A stretch of 64,000 bases of DNA from Levilactobacillus brevis ATCC 14869 = DSM 20054 (GCF_001433855.1 NZ_AZCP01000006.1:84115-148114); one strand, 5' to 3'; positions 18,785 through 32,257 are shown, counted from the first letter of the stretch. Made by a program: numbers and translations. Notes: generated from the sequence alone by a model not told the origin.

Positions 18785-19630
18785 CTATTCTACCTTACCT
18801 GTATTAATGACTGGCTGTGAACCTCGCTCATTAATGATTGAGACCATCATATTATTAATTAACTGCAGCTTTTGATTATCCGTTAAGTGCAAATCCGTTT
18901 CCGCAGCCAGCTGCTCAATAGCCCCTTCCGTGATCGATACAGCACCTTCAACAATAATCTTACGCGCCGAAAGAATGGCTTGGGACTGTTGCCGCTGAAG
19001 CATCGCTGAGGCAATCTCTGTCGCGTAGGCCAAATGGGTTAACCGGGTCTCAATAATCTGAACCCCGGCAACCTCCAACCGAGCCTGTAACTCCTCAGTC
19101 AGGTGATTCGACACCTCCGTCGGATTACTCCGCAGCGTTAGTGCCTGATGATCACCGAAGTTATCGTAGGCGTACTCTGATGCCACGTGGCGAATGGCTG
19201 ATTCACTCTGAATTTCCACAAACTTTTCGTAATCCTCAACAGCAAACAAGGCCTTGCTTGTGTCGACAACCTTAAACACGATCACCGCAGCGATTTCGAC
19301 TGGATTTCCTTGTAAATCATTCACCTTTAAAATGGCACTATTAAAGTTCCGAACCCGTAATGATACCGTGGTCTTCGTCGTTAGTGGCACCGTTAAATAC
19401 AGTCCCGATTCTTTAATTGTTCCAATGTAACGGCCGAAGAAGGTGAGAACTTTCGATTGATTAGGTCCAATAATCGTTAAGCTACTAGCTGCCAAAACAG
19501 CCAATACCACCAAAATAGCCCCTAAGACTCCCCATCCCACGACCGATAAGTAAGCACCCAATCCTAGAATCACTAATACCAGAATTAGTCCTAAATAACC
19601 ATTGATATGGAAAACTGGTTTTTCCGTCAT
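18785..19630 (-). CDS. SPFH / Band 7 domain protein
   Basis: 281 residues. A short cytoplasmic start is followed by a hairpin-like pair of membrane segments (about 10-50), then the SPFH core (TIIGPNQSKVLTFFGRYIGTIKESGLYLTVPL) and a helical tail (LQRQQSQAILSARKIIVEGAVSITEGAIEQL). Such proteins form membrane-bound oligomers linked to microdomains and protein quality control. The ATG at 19630 follows GGGGTGA; the upstream frame is not conserved. The DUF2785 gene follows after 30 bp. Confidence 0.9.
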   Translation of the reverse strand: MTEKPVFHINGYLGLILVLVILGLGAYLSVVGWGVLGAILVVLAVLAASSLTIIGPNQSKVLTFFGRYIGTIKESGLYLTVPLTTKTTVSLRVRNFNSAILKVNDLQGNPVEIAAVIVFKVVDTSKALFAVEDYEKFVEIQSESAIRHVASEYAYDNFGDHQALTLRSNPTEVSNHLTEELQARLEVAGVQIIETRLTHLAYATEIASAMLQRQQSQAILSARKIIVEGAVSITEGAIEQLAAETDLHLTDNQKLQLINNMMVSIINERGSQPVINTGKVE

Positions 19631-19708
19631 GTGACTCACCCCGTTTCTTATTAATATCTCTATTATACCCGACTCCACCCAAAACCACTAGATAACGGCA
19701 AGACCACT

Positions 19709-19748
19709 AAAAAAAGCCCGGATTACGACTAACCGCAATCCGAGCCTT
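19709..19748 (-). terminator. Terminator after the lipoyl-domain gene
   Basis: A 14-bp stem with a few G-U pairs, hexanucleotide loop and seven T on the minus strand. Confidence 0.85.
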
Positions 19749-19753
19749 AACTA

Positions 19754-20056
19754 TTAATCTTCTTTAACATCAACAAACCATGCTGCCGCAGTGTCTTGCC
19801 CATTCAAAGCGTCAAAATCAGTCGCTAAGGCCGGATTAACTGCTGTTACCCGTCCAGAAACTGGACTAGGAATATCTGAAACCGCTTTGTCGGCTTCCAC
19901 ACTCAACAGGTTCTCGCCCTGCTTAACGGTGTCGCCTACGGTTGGCAACTTAGCGAACTTAATCGAACCCAATTCGTCTTGGCCTTCTGTTGTTAAGCCA
20001 ATCCGTGTACCATCGTCAACTGCTTCGGTCCAGAAATACTTTACCATTCCACTCAT
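19754..20056 (-). CDS. GcvH-like lipoyl-domain protein
   Basis: 100 residues, one lipoyl/GcvH-type beta-barrel. The lipoylation site lies in EADKAVSDIPSPVSG, similar to the GcvH ESVKAASD loop; the Lys of ADKAV should carry lipoate. RBS AAAGGAG precedes the ATG at 20056. No gcvP or gcvT lies nearby. Stand-alone GcvH proteins in Firmicutes can serve as lipoyl relay to 2-oxoacid dehydrogenases, which is a possible role here. It is 13 bp downstream of rodA in the same operon. Confidence 0.87.
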   Translation of the reverse strand: MSGMVKYFWTEAVDDGTRIGLTTEGQDELGSIKFAKLPTVGDTVKQGENLLSVEADKAVSDIPSPVSGRVTAVNPALATDFDALNGQDTAAAWFVDVKED

Positions 20057-20069
20057 GTAAAAATCTCCT

Positions 20070-21275
20070 TTACTTGAACGACTCATTTCGACTAAACATG
20101 TAACTCTTATAATGATACCGCATTGACATGATTAAGCCAATCCCAATCAGGTTCCCGATCAAAGCAGATCCCCCTTGACTGACAAATGGCAATGGAATCC
20201 CGGTCAATGGCAACAGCCCGATACTCATCCCAATGTTTTCAAAAACGTGGAATAAAATCATCATGATAACCCCAGTTGAAATATACGCATAAAAGACATT
20301 CTTGGTATCAAACGTTACTCGGATCATTTGGTAAATCAACAAGAAATACAGGAAGATCAAAACACAGCCGCCAATAAAGCCAAAGTTCTCTCCAATGACA
20401 GAGAAAATCATATCCGATTCTCGAACTGGTACATACACATGCGACACATTAAAACCAGTCCCGAAAATTCCACCGGACCCAACTGCTTTCATGCTTTGCC
20501 ACAGTTGGTAGCCACTATCGGTCGTATCCTGTGATGGATGCAACCACGTATTTACCCGGGAAAATTGATAGGCTTTAAACCCAACGGTCTGTAGGAGTTT
20601 TTGCCCACCGGAAGTCGTCACCAAGGCTAATGCTGACCCACCAACGACGGCGATAAGCCCAAACGCTGGCGCAATAATTTTCCAAGTGATCCCGGAAACC
20701 AAAATAACCCCACCCACAATGGCAAAGAACACCAACATGGTCCCGAAGTCATTTTGTAATTTCAATAACACGGCGACCGGAATCGTCCACAAAATTAGCT
20801 TACCAATCAACGTCCAGTCCGAGCGAACCGTGTGTACCGGGTTAGCATTATTGTGTTCCGTCACCACCCGTGCCAGCATCAAAATAAAGGCTGGCTTCAT
20901 CACTTCTGATGGCTGAAAAGTCAATGAGCCAATTGCAAACCAGCTCTTCGCCCCGGTATTAACAAAATACGCTCGGCTATAGAAGACCAACACCGCCAGT
21001 AACAGGAAAATACCAAGCCCATACAAAACCGGCGCTACCTTCCACAACTGTTCTGAATCAAATTGCATAATAATGATAATCGCCACGGTACCAATCACAT
21101 ACCACGCCAACTGCGAAACAACGGCCGACGTGATACTCGTTCCACTTGTATCGTGTTTTGCCGCCACGTAAATCGAAGCCAAACCAATCAACGCTAACAT
21201 TAAGACACAAAAGATAATGCCCCAGTCAATTCGTGATTCTGCATCGCTTCGTTGTTCGGTTGCATTCTTTGCCAC
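20070..21275 (-). CDS. rodA: RodA/FtsW-type SEDS peptidoglycan polymerase
   Basis: 401 residues with about ten membrane helices. SEDS family signatures are visible: the SLTFQPSEVMKPAFIL segment with the conserved Pro/Ser/Glu, WLHPSQDTTDSGYQLWQS, FSVIGENFGFIG and PLPFVSQGGSAL. RodA polymerises glycan strands of the side wall with a class B PBP. GTG start (21275) with AAGGAG nine bases upstream. The neighbourhood with mreB, yidD and DUF2969 supports RodA rather than FtsW. Confidence 0.94.
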   Translation of the reverse strand: MAKNATEQRSDAESRIDWGIIFCVLMLALIGLASIYVAAKHDTSGTSITSAVVSQLAWYVIGTVAIIIIMQFDSEQLWKVAPVLYGLGIFLLLAVLVFYSRAYFVNTGAKSWFAIGSLTFQPSEVMKPAFILMLARVVTEHNNANPVHTVRSDWTLIGKLILWTIPVAVLLKLQNDFGTMLVFFAIVGGVILVSGITWKIIAPAFGLIAVVGGSALALVTTSGGQKLLQTVGFKAYQFSRVNTWLHPSQDTTDSGYQLWQSMKAVGSGGIFGTGFNVSHVYVPVRESDMIFSVIGENFGFIGGCVLIFLYFLLIYQMIRVTFDTKNVFYAYISTGVIMMILFHVFENIGMSIGLLPLTGIPLPFVSQGGSALIGNLIGIGLIMSMRYHYKSYMFSRNESFK

Positions 21276-21370
21276 AATGAATTGCTCCTTAACTCAACTA
21301 AGATTTGTCTTCATTATAAAGGCCGAAGTGAAATTCGACGTTTCGCTTCGGCCAACTTTACTAAAATTTA

Positions 21371-21595
21371 TTAACCACGATGGAGGTGGTAATCCCGCAA
21401 TAAGAGTTCTACACCCTCATCGACAGATTTCACCCGGTAAACGTCGCCATCATTTAACTGCGCTTCAAATCGATCCTCAACTGGCGTTACCGTTCCAATT
21501 GTATCAGACCCAATTTTTAAAATAGACGCTTTTTGACCATCTGGGAGTTTTTGTTCATCAATAGTTACTTGCACGGATTTTTCTCGTTTACTCAT
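21371..21595 (-). CDS. DUF2969 family protein
   Basis: 74 residues, soluble. The sequence SVQVTIDEQKLPDGQKASILKIGSDTIGTV and the C-terminal LLRDYHLHR are typical of DUF2969, a small family limited mostly to Lactobacillales. No function is known. RBS AAAGGAG lies before the ATG. It is between yidD and rodA in a cell-envelope cluster, so a minor role in wall growth is possible but not shown. Confidence 0.85.
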   Translation of the reverse strand: MSKREKSVQVTIDEQKLPDGQKASILKIGSDTIGTVTPVEDRFEAQLNDGDVYRVKSVDEGVELLLRDYHLHRG

Positions 21596-21607
21596 GCCAA
21601 CTCTCCT

Positions 21608-21907
21608 TTATTTATGGGGGTGTCGCTCAATTTCATCTAGTTGCATCGCTTGCCGATACGCTGCCTCAGCGGCCGTATTTCGTTTCAGGGTAAAGTGATC
21701 CGGCACGGGATCAATCCCACCGCGAACAAATGGCTGGCACCGTAAGATACGCGCCAATCCCATTAAGCTCCCCTTCAACGCGCCATGCTTTGATAAAGCC
21801 TGGACCATGTAAGTTGAACAGGTCGGGTAATACCGACAAGTTGGCGGGAACAACGGCGAAATAAACCGCTGATACCCCCGAACGAACCAAATCAGGATGT
21901 GTCGCAC
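21608..21907 (-). CDS. yidD: Membrane protein insertion efficiency factor YidD
   Basis: 99 residues. Family hallmarks are present: the amphipathic N-terminal helix [13 protein letters not shown], the cysteine cluster [28 protein letters not shown] and GGIDPVP. YidD assists YidC-dependent insertion of inner-membrane proteins. GTG start at 21907, six bases after AAAGGGGGG. Tightly linked to mreB upstream and the DUF2969 gene 12 bp downstream. Confidence 0.95.
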   Translation of the reverse strand: MRHILIWFVRGYQRFISPLFPPTCRYYPTCSTYMVQALSKHGALKGSLMGLARILRCQPFVRGGIDPVPDHFTLKRNTAAEAAYRQAMQLDEIERHPHK

Positions 21908-21932
21908 GACCAGCCCCCCTTTTTACTTATGC

Positions 21933-22940
21933 TTAGGCGTTATTTTCTTGGGCATTTTTGGTATCCATGTGTTCCAATAACACACCGGCACCTTTGGCAA
22001 CATTATCCAATGGATCTTCAGAAATGATCACTGGAACCGTCAACCGTTCAGAGAAGAGCTTATCAATGCCATCTAACAAGGCACCACCACCGGTCAGCAT
22101 GATTCCCCGGTCAATAATGTCAGCCGCTAATTCTGGCGGCGTCGTTTCCAAAACAGCCATTGCTGCTGCCACAATCTGTTCGACAGAGTCATGAATCGCC
22201 ACTTCAACTTCGGCCGCGTTAATGGTAGTCGTGGTTGGCATACCGCTAACAGAATCCCGACCCCGAACTTCCATCGTCTTCTCTTCGTTACCAGGTTCTG
22301 GATAAGCCGTCCCGATCTTAATCTTAACCGTTTCAGCAGTTCGTTCCCCAATAATTAAGTTATGTTTGTGCTTCAAGTAATTAACAATTTCTGTGTTCAT
22401 CCGGTCACCAGCCACACGAATCGACCGACTGGCCACGATATCACCTAACGATAAGATAGCAATATCACTGGTTCCACCACCCATATCGATAACCATGTTA
22501 CCACTAGGCTTGAAGATATCCATCCCAGCACCTAAAGCGGCAACCTTAGGTTCTGCTTCCAGATAAACCTTGGCCCCGCCAGACTTTTCAGCAGCTTGAA
22601 CGATGGCCTTTCGTTCGATTTCAGTAATGTTCGTTGGTGCACAGATCATAATATTAGGCTTAGATAAGAAGCCCTTTACGCTTAATTTCGTGATGAAATA
22701 GGAGAGCATGGCTTCAGTGATATCGAAATCGGAGATAACGCCGTCCTTTAAGGGACGAATTGCCCGAATATTGCCGGGAGTCCGACCAACCATCCGGTAC
22801 GCTTCAGAGCCCACCGCTAATACCTTATCAGTCTTCGTGTCAATTGCGACGACTGATGGTTCATTTAATACGATTCCCTTACCGACCACGTAGATTAATA
22901 CGTTCGCCGTTCCTAGGTCAATGCCAATGTCTTTCGCCAT
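21933..22940 (-). CDS. mreB: Rod shape-determining protein MreB (MreB/Mbl actin homolog)
   Basis: 335 residues, bacterial actin. Phosphate-1 loop DIGIDLGTANVLIY, adenosine and phosphate-2 motif MVIDMGGGTSDIAILSLG, and ITEAMLSYFI are all present. MreB filaments guide wall synthesis by RodA and PBPs. The ATG at 22940 follows AGGAGG. An extended -10 promoter lies about 45 bp upstream. It heads the unit mreB-yidD-DUF2969-rodA-GcvH-like. The MreB and Mbl paralogs cannot be told apart reliably by eye. Confidence 0.95.
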   Translation of the reverse strand: MAKDIGIDLGTANVLIYVVGKGIVLNEPSVVAIDTKTDKVLAVGSEAYRMVGRTPGNIRAIRPLKDGVISDFDITEAMLSYFITKLSVKGFLSKPNIMICAPTNITEIERKAIVQAAEKSGGAKVYLEAEPKVAALGAGMDIFKPSGNMVIDMGGGTSDIAILSLGDIVASRSIRVAGDRMNTEIVNYLKHKHNLIIGERTAETVKIKIGTAYPEPGNEEKTMEVRGRDSVSGMPTTTTINAAEVEVAIHDSVEQIVAAAMAVLETTPPELAADIIDRGIMLTGGGALLDGIDKLFSERLTVPVIISEDPLDNVAKGAGVLLEHMDTKNAQENNA

Positions 22941-22984
22941 ACTTATGTGTCCTCCTGAGTTTTAATGCCAATTTTCAACATTTC

Positions 22985-22993
22985 ATTATACCA
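22985..22993 (-). promoter_or_regulatory. Extended -10 promoter of the mreB operon
   Basis: TGGTATAAT on the minus strand, with a TTTAGA-like -35 17 bp upstream of the TATAAT. Confidence 0.65.
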
Positions 22994-23033
22994 TAAACTG
23001 CCACAACTCTAAATAGCTCGTCGCTAGACCAAA

Positions 23034-23060
23034 TAAAAAGGTGGCCAGTACATGCCACCT
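23034..23060 (-). terminator. Terminator after murA
   Basis: AGGTGGC / GCCACCT stem on the minus strand followed by TTTTTATT. Confidence 0.85.
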
Positions 23061-23068
23061 CAGCTTTG

Positions 23069-24376
23069 CTAATTATTGATGTGCGAATTCTTTAAAACGA
23101 CGGCATCGTTGTCAGGTGCAGATACCCGTTTCACTTCTGCTCCTAACTCGGCCAACTTCTTATGGAAGTCATAGTAGCCTCGATCTAAGTATTTTAAATT
23201 CGTCACTTGCGTGTAACCGTCAGCAACCAGTCCCGCTAAAACCAATGCAGCAGCAGCCCGTAAATCAGTTGCGGCAACTTCAGCACCATTAAAATCAGTT
23301 GGTCCGTGCATCACAACCGTCCGACCATTTACTTGATACTGGGCATTCATCCGTCGAAGTTCCTCAAGATGCATGAACCGGTTTTCAAACACCGTTTCAG
23401 TCATCGTACTGGTTCCTTCAGCGGCTAATTGTAAGATGGTCATCTGTGGTTGCATATCGGTTGGAAAGCCCGGATATGGCAGCGTCTTCACATCCGTTGG
23501 TTGTAAGCGATCTGGTCCAATAACCCGGATACCAGCAGCTTCTTCCGTCACTTGAACGCCCATCTCTTGGAGCTTAGAAATCAGTGGCTTGTTGTGTTCC
23601 ACAATGCCATCCTGAATCAAGACGTTACCGTGCGTCAACGCAGCGCCAACCATGAAGGTTCCCGCTTCAATACGATCTTGAACCACACTATGTTCCGTAC
23701 CATGCATCTGATCAACACCATCAACCCGAATGGTTTCAGTGCCAGCACCACGTACGTTAGCCCCCATCTTATTTAAGATGTTAGCCAAATCAACAATTTC
23801 TGGTTCGCGAGCAACGTTATCAATCACCGTTGTGCCCTTGGCCAAACAAGCAGCCATCAGGATATTTTGCGTAGCCCCAACACTTGGAAAATCAAGATAA
23901 ATATGTGCACCTTGCAAACGATCAGCAAAGGCTTCGATATAACCATCATGCTGTTCAATCCGCGCTCCCAGCGCTTCTAGACCCTTCAAATGCAAGTCAA
24001 TTGGTCGTGTCCCAATGGCACAACCACCTGGCAAGGCCACACGAGCATGACCCAAGCGCGCTAACAACGGCCCCATCACAACGATTGAGGCCCGCATCTT
24101 TGAGACGTACTCAAAGGGAGCTTCACTTGAGACCTGCTTCGTTGCGTCAATCGTCACTTCTCGTTTGGCTTCATCAAAGTCAACCTTTAAATTCAAGAAG
24201 CGTAAGACCTTATTCATCGTATAGACATCAGACAAAACCGGAACATTTGCTAAATGGGTGATTCCATCCTGAGCCAAAATACTTGCTGCTAAAATTGGCA
24301 ACACGGCACTTTTGGCCCCTTCGATATGAACCACACCAGATAAGCGGTTCCCACCATGAACGATAATTTTTTCCAT
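23069..24376 (-). CDS. murA: UDP-GlcNAc 1-carboxyvinyltransferase MurA
   Basis: 435 residues, the enzyme that starts peptidoglycan synthesis and the target of fosfomycin. The catalytic Cys is C119 in [13 protein letters not shown], and the Asp of GFPTDMQPQ is kept. An oddity is visible at the N-terminus: the highly conserved GAKN motif (Lys22-Asn23) reads GAKS here, so Asn23 is Ser. The rest of the protein looks intact. RBS GGAGG lies just before the ATG. A DUF1146 gene is 26 bp upstream, as in many Firmicutes between the atp operon and murA. Confidence 0.96.
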   Translation of the reverse strand: MEKIIVHGGNRLSGVVHIEGAKSAVLPILAASILAQDGITHLANVPVLSDVYTMNKVLRFLNLKVDFDEAKREVTIDATKQVSSEAPFEYVSKMRASIVVMGPLLARLGHARVALPGGCAIGTRPIDLHLKGLEALGARIEQHDGYIEAFADRLQGAHIYLDFPSVGATQNILMAACLAKGTTVIDNVAREPEIVDLANILNKMGANVRGAGTETIRVDGVDQMHGTEHSVVQDRIEAGTFMVGAALTHGNVLIQDGIVEHNKPLISKLQEMGVQVTEEAAGIRVIGPDRLQPTDVKTLPYPGFPTDMQPQMTILQLAAEGTSTMTETVFENRFMHLEELRRMNAQYQVNGRTVVMHGPTDFNGAEVAATDLRAAAALVLAGLVADGYTQVTNLKYLDRGYYDFHKKLAELGAEVKRVSAPDNDAVVLKNSHINN

Positions 24377-24402
24377 GGGATACCTCCAAAAATTTTATGA
24401 GT

Positions 24403-24633
24403 CTACCGTAACAGGTAGCCCAGGTTACGAACGTTATTAATGAAGTCCAAAAAGAATGAGCTACAGCCAAACCCAACAGCAACCGCTAACATCACAATCA
24501 ACACTCGTGATTGTCGTGGATAAAAGGTCATCAGTCGTTCAATATGTAACGCTGAAATCGCCCAAAATGCGAGGGCAATAAAGAACAAATGACTAATGAT
24601 GGTTAGAATCCCCTGTAGTCCAACGAGTCTCAT
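24403..24633 (-). CDS. DUF1146 (YwzB-like) small membrane protein
   Basis: 76 residues with two hydrophobic helices (about 5-28 and 45-62). The DUF1146/YwzB pattern FFIALAFWAISALHIERLM is clear. Found next to atpC and murA in many Bacillales and Lactobacillales; function unknown. RBS GGAAGG precedes the ATG. An extended -10 (TGCTATAGT) near 24664-24672 suggests a promoter of its own after the atp terminator. Confidence 0.87.
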   Translation of the reverse strand: MRLVGLQGILTIISHLFFIALAFWAISALHIERLMTFYPRQSRVLIVMLAVAVGFGCSSFFLDFINNVRNLGYLLR

Positions 24634-24777
24634 TTTCTCAATCCTTCCTAAACATTCTCACTAACTATAGCATAATTCTTTTCCCTTGTCCCTGAGAATG
24701 CGGTAAAAACGGCGTTTGTAATATTACAATTATTATATTCAATCAATTTAACTATCCAACCACTTTGTCATTATAAC

Positions 24778-24809
24778 TAAAAAGGACCTCCCATTGTGGG
24801 AGATCCTTT
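24778..24809 (-). terminator. Terminator of the atp operon
   Basis: A 13-bp stem (24781-24793 with 24797-24809, one G-U-type mismatch) with a TTTTT run on the minus strand after atpC. Confidence 0.85.
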
Positions 24810-24841
24810 CGTCAATTGCTGGTTAAAAACAAAGAACGTTT

Positions 24842-25261
24842 TTAATGCTTGGCAACGTTAATCCGGTTAACCGCACGCCGTAAGGCCACTTCAGCCCGGG
24901 CAAGCGTATCGGCATCATGTGCCTCTTGTGCCTTCTTAATCGTTGCTTCAGCCCGTTCCCGTGCATTCTCAGCACGGTTAACGTCAATATCGTCTTGACG
25001 TTCTGCACTATCCGCAACAATGGTCGCTACATTGCCAGAAAATTCCAAGAAACCACCATTAACGGCAATTTCATCTTCATTTTCTCCACGTTTAACCCGT
25101 GCTTCTTCCACTTCAAGTGAAGCAATCACGGGAACGTGATTCGGCATAATCCCTAATTGCCCACTTTTAGTGGTCACAATTAACAGATCGCCTTGTTCAT
25201 TGTAGACTTGACCATCAGGAGTAACGATACTAACAGATAACACTGATTGATTATCAGCCAA
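24842..25261 (-). CDS. atpC: F1F0 ATP synthase epsilon subunit
   Basis: 139 residues. N-terminal beta-sandwich with PDGQVYNEQGDLLIVTTKSGQLGIMPNHVPVIASL, then a C-terminal helical hairpin rich in Ala/Arg/Glu that can inhibit rotation. The start is TTG at 25261 with GGGAGGG before it. Last gene of the eight-gene operon, 14 bp after atpD, followed by a terminator. Confidence 0.97.
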   Translation of the reverse strand: MADNQSVLSVSIVTPDGQVYNEQGDLLIVTTKSGQLGIMPNHVPVIASLEVEEARVKRGENEDEIAVNGGFLEFSGNVATIVADSAERQDDIDVNRAENARERAEATIKKAQEAHDADTLARAEVALRRAVNRINVAKH

Positions 25262-25274
25262 TTAGAATCCCTCC

Positions 25275-26696
<1,422 letters not shown>

Positions 26697-26712
26697 TTAA
26701 TTCTTCCCGTCA

Positions 26713-27612
26713 TTAATTATTTAAGGCTTCCTGACCACCAGTAATTTCGGTGATTTCAGTCGTAATCGCTGCTTGTCGTGCACGGTTATAGTGCAGTTGC
26801 AACGTTGCAATCAAATCATCAGCATTATCCGTGGCGGACTGCATCGCATTGGTACTTGATGCATGTTCGGCAGTCTTTGCGTCCAAGATCGCACCATAAA
26901 CCAAGCTTTCTGCGTACTGTGGCAGAACGACTTGTAACACTTCTTCTTCAGAAGGTTCCGTGTCGTATTCAGCAGTCAATGGCGCTGCTTGGGTGTCCTT
27001 AGCCGCATCAGTTGACATTGTTTCCTTATCAACTGGCAACATTTTTTCAGCCCGAAAACGGGATGAAATCCGGTTAACAAAGTGGTTGTAGCAGACGAAG
27101 AGTTCATCGAAAACTTCGTTGTTGAACATGGTGGTAACGGTCTTAACAATTTCCCGAACTTCATTAAATTCTGGAACGTCACTGACCCCACGATATTCAT
27201 AAGCCACATTAACACCCCGGTGCTTGTAAAAATCCGCACCAGTTCCCCCAACGGCTAACACCATGTAGTCGTCTGGATTAGGTGTCCGTTCTTTAATGAA
27301 CACATTTGTATCCCGTAAAACGCTGCTATTATAGCTTCCCACCATACCACGATCGGAGGTGATTACCAAATAAGCGGTTTTCTTTACCGGACGGTTCGAC
27401 TGTAGGCTACTTGAGGAATTATCCAACAGATGAGACTGCGAAAGATGCATGACGACAGCCTTAACTTTAGAAACATAGTCTTGGTAGCCGACTGCTTGTT
27501 TCTGAATCTTATTTAACTTCGCCGTCGAAACCATGTGCATTGCCGACGTAATCTGCCGGGTTGCTTTCGTGGAATTAATTCGACGTTGAACGTCATGAAT
27601 TGATTCAGCCAT
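26713..27612 (-). CDS. atpG: F1F0 ATP synthase gamma subunit
   Basis: 299 residues, central rotor shaft. N-terminal [29 protein letters not shown] and C-terminal [31 protein letters not shown] are the hallmark coiled-coil helices. An acidic insertion (about residues 190-225, [23 protein letters not shown]) is longer than in E. coli but usual in lactobacilli. RBS GGATGGTGAG precedes the ATG. Confidence 0.98.
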   Translation of the reverse strand: MAESIHDVQRRINSTKATRQITSAMHMVSTAKLNKIQKQAVGYQDYVSKVKAVVMHLSQSHLLDNSSSSLQSNRPVKKTAYLVITSDRGMVGSYNSSVLRDTNVFIKERTPNPDDYMVLAVGGTGADFYKHRGVNVAYEYRGVSDVPEFNEVREIVKTVTTMFNNEVFDELFVCYNHFVNRISSRFRAEKMLPVDKETMSTDAAKDTQAAPLTAEYDTEPSEEEVLQVVLPQYAESLVYGAILDAKTAEHASSTNAMQSATDNADDLIATLQLHYNRARQAAITTEITEITGGQEALNN

Positions 27613-27642
27613 TATTTCTCACCATCCTTCCTTCAAGTAATC

Positions 27643-29199
<1,557 letters not shown>

Positions 29200-29214
29200 T
29201 TATCACCGAATTCG

Positions 29215-29757
29215 TTATGCGAGCAGTTGCTGCCGTAAACGATTAATTTTAGTTCGTAAGCTACCGTCAAGAATCGTGTCCGCAGCTTTAACAATAACCC
29301 CACCAATAACATCAGGATCAACTTTACTGCTTAAAACGACCTTTTCTGCCCCAACGCGCTTGGCGTAAACGGCTTCAATTTGAGACTTTTGTTCCGCGGA
29401 CAGTTCAACCGCCGTGGTCACCTCAGCATAAACCGTGTGGTGCAGTTCATCATACAGCACTTGGAATTGATCGATAATATCGACCATGTTTTCCATGCGA
29501 CCATAATCATAGACCATTTGAATCAGATTCTTGATATACGGTGATGCTTGCTTCAACAATGGTTGAAGTAACGCTTCGCGATCAGCAACCTGCAGGCTAG
29601 CGTCTGAGAGCATCGTGCTCAACTGTGGGTTGTCCTGGAAGATACGCCGAAGTTCTTGTAGCTCTGTGTAGCCTGACTCCAGTTGGTCTTTTTCGGACAA
29701 CAAATCAAATAATGCTTGTGAGTAGCGCTTAGCTACCGTTGCCCTATTAAGACTCAT
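29215..29757 (-). CDS. atpH: F1F0 ATP synthase delta subunit
   Basis: 180 residues, the stalk subunit joining F1 to subunit b. Starts [20 protein letters not shown] and carries the conserved C-terminal [29 protein letters not shown]. The ATG at 29757 has GGGGA before it; the longer upstream start lies within atpF. It overlaps the atpF stop by 11 bp, which points to translational coupling. Confidence 0.97.
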
Positions 29758-30262
29758 GTTGCTTCCCCAACCCTTCGATATAAGAATCAATTAATGCCTT
29801 TTGATCGTCAGCCTTTAATTCTCGTTGAATGATCTTGGAAGCAATCTCAATAGATAAGTCCGCCACATCGTTCCGAGCATTTGACAAAGCGTCTTGCCGT
29901 TCTTGTTCGATGTCCTTTTGGGCATTTTGCTTCAACGTTTGGACGTCTGCTTGGGCTTGGGTCACGATTTGTTCCCGTTGCTGTTGGCCATTGGCCTTGG
30001 CATCGTTAACGATCGTTTGGGCTTCTGACCGTGAGCTTGCTAATGCAGCTTGACGCTTTTGAACTAATTCAGCAGCATCATTGCGGGACTTTTCAGCTGA
30101 GTCAATATCATTACTGATTTTGTCAGCCCGGTCCTGCATCATCTTAGTCACTGGCTTCCAAGCCAAGACTTTAATAATCCACATTAATAGTAAGAAACAC
30201 ACGGCGTAAAAGATCGAATCACCATAGTACAGGCCTTGACCAACCACTAAATGTGAGAGCAT
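29747..30262 (-). CDS. atpF: F1F0 ATP synthase subunit b
   Basis: 171 residues. One N-terminal membrane helix (about 12-32, [22 protein letters not shown]) is followed by a long polar coiled coil. It forms the peripheral stalk. RBS AAAGGAGGTG precedes the ATG. It lies between atpE and atpH, with an 11-bp overlap into atpH. Confidence 0.98.
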
Positions 30263-30312
30263 CTATTGACACCTCCTTTTACTATCAGATAGAAACATTA
30301 TCGTCAGTTAAA

Positions 30313-31280
<968 letters not shown>

Positions 31281-31408
31281 CGAATATCACCTCTTTTCAA
31301 CACTATATGGACGCAATCCCCAAGGTAATTTCCTCAATAAATCAGGTATTTCCATTAAGAAAAGCGGAATAGCAAACGAAGCGAGTGCTCCATTCAAATA
31401 CACTGGAA

Positions 31409-31437
31409 ATGATACCACCAATTCACACAAAAAACAA
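31409..31437 (-). promoter_or_regulatory. Promoter of the atp operon
   Basis: TTGTTT (31432-31437), 17-bp spacer, TATCAT (31409-31414) with an extended TGG on the minus strand, about 125 nt before atpB. Confidence 0.65.
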
Positions 31438-31499
31438 AACAATTTTTCAGGGTCTAAACATTCTAATCGACTTAAAGGGAAGTATCGCCATATCAACAA

Positions 31500-31513
31500 C
31501 GAGAACGTTTTCA
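31500..31513 (-). promoter_or_regulatory. cre-like catabolite control site upstream of atpB
   Basis: CGAGAACGTTTTCA on the plus strand (TGAAAACGTTCTCG on minus) matches the CcpA consensus TGWNANCGNTNWCA at all but one position. It lies about 65 bp upstream of the -35 box. Confidence 0.45.
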
Positions 31514-31583
31514 AATTGTAATTGCGTGCGCAAATTGCCTCATATTTTGTGAACATTGTCAAGCGAAATTTATTTCAGCAAAA

Positions 31584-31622
31584 CAAAGAAGAGATTCGAC
31601 CCTAAATTGGTCGAATCTCTTT
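31584..31622 (-). terminator. Terminator after upp
   Basis: A perfect 12-bp stem (31590-31601 with 31609-31620), then a T-rich tail TTCTTTG on the minus strand. Confidence 0.8.
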
Positions 31623-31627
31623 GACGT

Positions 31628-32257
31628 TTATTTCGTTCCAAATAAGCGGTCCCCGGCATCCCCGAGACCTGGCACAATATAGCCATCTTCATTAAGATGG
31701 TCATCTAAAGCGGCTGTATAGATGTCAATATCTGGATGTTTTTCACGGAGGGCTTTAACCCCTTCTGGTGCGGATACCAAACACACAAACTTAATGTTGC
31801 TGGCACCGCGCTTCTTCAGGGCATCAATCGCCATAATCGCTGATCCACCCGTTGCTAGCATTGGGTCGACCACGAAGACCTGCCGTTGACCAATATCAGA
31901 TGGCAATTTAACGAAGTATTCATGTGGTTGAAGCGTTTCTTCATCCCGGTACATCCCAATATGACCAACCTTGGCCGCTGGAATTAATTCGAGAATCCCA
32001 TCAACCATACCAATTCCTGCTCGTAAAATTGGGACAATAGCCACTTTCTTACCAGCAAGTTCTTTAGCGGTCATCTTAGCCACTGGCGTCTCGATCTTTT
32101 TATCTTGCAATGGCATGTCGCGTGAGACCTCGTAAGCCATTAACGTCGAGATTTCATTGACAACTTCACGGAAACTGCGGGTCCCGCAGTCTTTGTTCCG
32201 GATAATCGTCAGTTTGTGTTGAATCAACGGGTGGTCAAGTACTTGAAACTTCCCCAT
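31628..32257 (-). CDS. upp: Uracil phosphoribosyltransferase
   Basis: 209 residues. Pyrimidine salvage: uracil plus PRPP to UMP. PRPP loop [12 protein letters not shown] and the uracil-binding C-terminal [18 protein letters not shown] are clear. RBS AAAGGAG precedes the ATG. It has its own extended -10 (TGGTACAAT, near 32287-32295) and terminator, between glyA and the atp operon, as in many Firmicutes. Confidence 0.98.
   Translation of the reverse strand: MGKFQVLDHPLIQHKLTIIRNKDCGTRSFREVVNEISTLMAYEVSRDMPLQDKKIETPVAKMTAKELAGKKVAIVPILRAGIGMVDGILELIPAAKVGHIGMYRDEETLQPHEYFVKLPSDIGQRQVFVVDPMLATGGSAIMAIDALKKRGASNIKFVCLVSAPEGVKALREKHPDIDIYTAALDDHLNEDGYIVPGLGDAGDRLFGTK

Larger units (their letters stand above)
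31281..31627. other. Upstream region of the atp operon
   Basis: This 345-bp gap contains a leader, the atp promoter (31409-31437), a cre-like palindrome (31500-31513) and the upp terminator (31584-31622). A frame on the minus strand could encode 91 residues, but it lacks an RBS and AtpI features, so no gene is called. Confidence 0.6.

Noticed and set aside
31287..31562. 91-residue frame upstream of atpB as AtpI
   Set aside because: It crosses the atp promoter and cre site, has no RBS and lacks the AtpI membrane pattern.
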